The position numbers were made by a program, and so were the translations under genes. Source: Syntrophaceae bacterium UBA6109 (GTDB taxonomy: Bacteria > Desulfobacterota > Syntrophia > Syntrophales > UBA6109). From it: a stretch of DNA of 8,281 nt. The stretch covers positions 1-8,281 of the forward strand of contig DIWJ01000093.1 in the NCBI GenBank assembly GCA_002428445.1, written 5' to 3'. The notes below the pieces were generated by a model. It did not search any database. It saw only the letters and a list, made by a program, of their open reading frames with translations, and was not told the DNA's origin. This document shows positions 7,161 through 8,281 of this stretch, piece by piece; the stretch's first letter is position 1, and every line of letters begins with the position of its first letter.

Positions 7161-7523
7161 ATGGCAGAGGAAACGAAGAAGAGGGAGCCGCAGGAGGAGA
7201 AGCCCCTGGACAAGCTGACGGTCAAGGAGCTTCGGGAGGTCGCCATGAAGATTCCGCATACCGTGGCCGTCTCCGACATGAAGAAAGACGAGCTGATCGC
7301 CTTCATCAGGGAGGCCCGGGGGATCCGGGACGAAGCGCCCGCCCGGAAAAAGAAGAAGGTCGTCAAACTCAAGATGACCAAGTCCGAGCTGAAAACCAGG
7401 ATCCGCGAACTCAAAGGATTGACGGCAAGCGCTCGGGAGGGGAAGGACGGCAAGCAAGTCAGAGTTCTCCGGCGCCGGATCAGCCGGCTGAAAAAGAAAT
7501 CGAGACATGCTGCCGGGGCCTGA
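7161..7523 (+). CDS. Small basic protein with a Rho N-terminal-type (Rho_N/SAP-like) domain
   Basis: The product is a 120-residue soluble, strongly basic protein. After a charged tail, residues about 16-54 (LDKLTVKELREVAMKIPHTV, then VSDMKKDELIAFIREARG) match the Rho_N helix-extended-loop-helix fold that opens transcription terminator Rho. In Rho this fold sits beside the RNA-binding domain. A Lys-rich linker (ARKKKKVVKLK, about 61-71) leads to a second part of two basic helices, MTKSELKTRIRELKG and VRVLRRRISRLKKKSR. It has no Rho RNA-binding or ATPase domains, so it is not a truncated Rho by simple inspection; free-standing Rho_N proteins are known in bacteria. Nucleic-acid binding is likely; the target is unknown. 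ATG at 7161 has AGGAGG at 7145-7150 with 10 bases of spacing. It is divergent from ltaE and appears monocistronic. Confidence 0.85.
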   Translation: MAEETKKREPQEEKPLDKLTVKELREVAMKIPHTVAVSDMKKDELIAFIREARGIRDEAPARKKKKVVKLKMTKSELKTRIRELKGLTASAREGKDGKQVRVLRRRISRLKKKSRHAAGA

Positions 7524-7598
7524 CACCCGGGCCGCCTGTGGAAGAGAGGTTCAATCCGCACGGGGGAAGAGACGCCCCTGCTGCATAGAGGGTCGGCG

Positions 7599-7649
7599 AT
7601 GAGCCTCCCCGCTTCAGCGGCCGTTCAACATGCAACTCCGCATCCATAG
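7599..7649 (+). CDS. Possible 16-codon leader ORF ahead of the solute-binding protein gene
   Basis: ATG at 7599 is preceded by GAGGG (7588-7592) with 6-base spacing, the best ribosome site in this 184-base gap. The reading frame, MSLPASAAVQHATPHP, ends at TAG 7647-7649. It lies in a different frame from the downstream lipoprotein gene. The peptide resembles nothing I know. It may be a leader controlling the next gene or simply chance. The gap otherwise shows no clear terminator, only weak 4-bp stems such as CCGCTTCAGCGG at 7609-7620. Confidence 0.2.
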   Translation: MSLPASAAVQHATPHP

Positions 7650-7689
7650 GATAACTTCACCGACCATGAATCCGCCCGCAAGCGCATTC

Positions 7690-7707
7690 CCCGCGGCTTG
7701 CCGCGGG
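7690..7707 (+). promoter_or_regulatory. Stable GC hairpin with CUUG tetraloop next to a candidate start codon
   Basis: CCCGCGG (7690-7696), loop CTTG (7697-7700) and CCGCGGG (7701-7707) form a perfect 7-bp all-GC stem. In RNA the loop is CUUG closed by G-C, a known extra-stable tetraloop. The stem ends at the base before the ATG at 7708. No T-run follows, so it is not a standard terminator. It would hinder initiation at that ATG unless opened. If translation starts upstream, it lies inside the coding sequence. Confidence 0.5.
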
Positions 7708-8281
7708 ATGAGCGATCCCAAACGAAATGGTTTGTTCCGCTTCGGGATCTTCAATCCCCCCGGCTCTTTCCATTGGGTCCTGGCAATGCTGTTCGTTCTG
7801 ACCGTTGCGGCTTGCGGTCCGGAGTCGCCGGGGCGCGCCCCGGCCGGGATCGCTGCCGACACTCCCGCCTACGGGGACATCATCGTCGAGGGCTCCATCG
7901 GCGATGCCTCGAATCTGATCCCGCTGCTGGCCTCCGATTCCACGTCCCACGAGATCGCCGGACTCATCTTCAACGGCCTGATCAAGTACGACAAGGATGT
8001 GAACGTCGTGGGCGATCTGGCCGAATCGTGGGACGTTTCCCGGGACGGCCTCGTCATCACTTTTCATCTGCGCAAAAATGTCCGCTGGCACGACGGCAAG
8101 CCCTTCACCGCCGAGGATGTCCTGTACACCTACCGGGTTACGGTCGACCCGAAGACGCCCACGGCCTATGCGGGTGATTTTCTGAAGGTGAAGAAGGCCG
8201 AGGCGGTCGACGATCACACCTTTCGCGTGACCTACGACAAACCGTTCGCCCCCGGACTGATGAGCTGGTCGGTCGGCATCC
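7708..8281 (+). CDS. ABC transporter substrate-binding lipoprotein, family 5 (peptide/nickel type), 5' part
   Basis: This is the beginning of a DppA/OppA-like solute-binding protein; 191 codons are visible and the frame runs off the right edge (whole proteins have about 500-600 residues). A hydrophobic stretch WVLAMLFVL ends in the lipobox VAAC with the lipidated Cys at codon 7813 (residue 36 here), so the mature protein is membrane-anchored. The mature part opens with GDIIVEGSIGDASNLIPLLA. The family signature region follows: LAESWDVSRDGLVITFHLRK, then VRWHDGKPFTAEDVLYTYRV. Permease and ATPase genes would be expected downstream. The start is uncertain: ATG at 7630, 7666 or 7708, or TTG at 7732, are all in frame after the stop at 7600-7602, and none has a good Shine-Dalgarno sequence. 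ATG 7708 gives a plausible signal peptide but abuts a stable hairpin. The substrate cannot be told. Confidence 0.9.
   Translation, partial: MSDPKRNGLFRFGIFNPPGSFHWVLAMLFVLTVAACGPESPGRAPAGIAADTPAYGDIIVEGSIGDASNLIPLLASDSTSHEIAGLIFNGLIKYDKDVNVVGDLAESWDVSRDGLVITFHLRKNVRWHDGKPFTAEDVLYTYRVTVDPKTPTAYAGDFLKVKKAEAVDDHTFRVTYDKPFAPGLMSWSVGI

Noticed and set aside
7115..7588. 157-codon plus-strand frame overlapping the Rho_N gene
   Set aside because: Its product is Gly/Glu/Arg-rich with no domain. The frame used by the Rho_N protein has the matching ribosome site and a recognisable fold.
7524..7707. tRNA or known riboswitch in the gap before the solute-binding protein gene
   Set aside because: No cloverleaf, T-loop motif or conserved aptamer core could be seen; only short stems and the CUUG hairpin are visible.
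7657..8217. 186-codon minus-strand frame at the right edge
   Set aside because: It is antisense to the family 5 solute-binding protein, whose lipobox and signature region are clear in the plus frame.

Overview
The window is GC-rich bacterial DNA. It holds one tight plus-strand operon end followed by a looser accessory stretch. The gene set is a bacterial V/A-type ATPase, a membrane protein with a Crp-like tail, a low-specificity threonine aldolase, a small Rho_N-domain protein and a family 5 solute-binding lipoprotein. This is compatible with an anaerobic, syntroph-like deltaproteobacterium (Desulfobacterota). That placement is an inference from gene content and base composition; no rRNA or other marker gene is present.

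Positions 1-4146 (plus strand) carry the distal part of a V-type ATPase operon in the order B (3' end only), D, I, K, followed by an unrecognised 180-residue protein. B and D overlap by 26 bases and I and K overlap by 4 (ATGA). I starts at a TTG behind a strong Shine-Dalgarno sequence. B belongs to the nucleotide-binding head, D is the central shaft, I is the membrane stator with the essential arginine, and K is the rotor ring with the ion-binding carboxylate. Together they couple ATP hydrolysis or synthesis to ion movement. K has two hairpins per chain, one Glu, and glutamines at the places used for Na+ in the Enterococcus hirae ring, so Na+ coupling is a reasonable hypothesis.

Positions 4197-6936 (minus strand) hold two genes transcribed toward the ATPase operon. 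ltaE (threonine aldolase) comes first. After a 150-base gap comes a YihY/BrkB-type membrane protein whose C-terminal half looks like a whole Crp/Fnr regulator, with a cyclic-nucleotide-binding-like domain and a winged helix. This fusion is the most interesting protein in the window.

Positions 6937-7160 are a divergent control region. To its right on the plus strand are a 120-residue basic Rho_N-domain protein (7161-7523) and the start of an ABC-transporter peptide-binding lipoprotein, which runs off the right edge. The 184 bases between these two genes hold a possible 16-codon leader ORF and a very stable CUUG-loop hairpin that ends at the base before one candidate start codon. No tRNA, rRNA, CRISPR array, insertion sequence or attachment site was seen.
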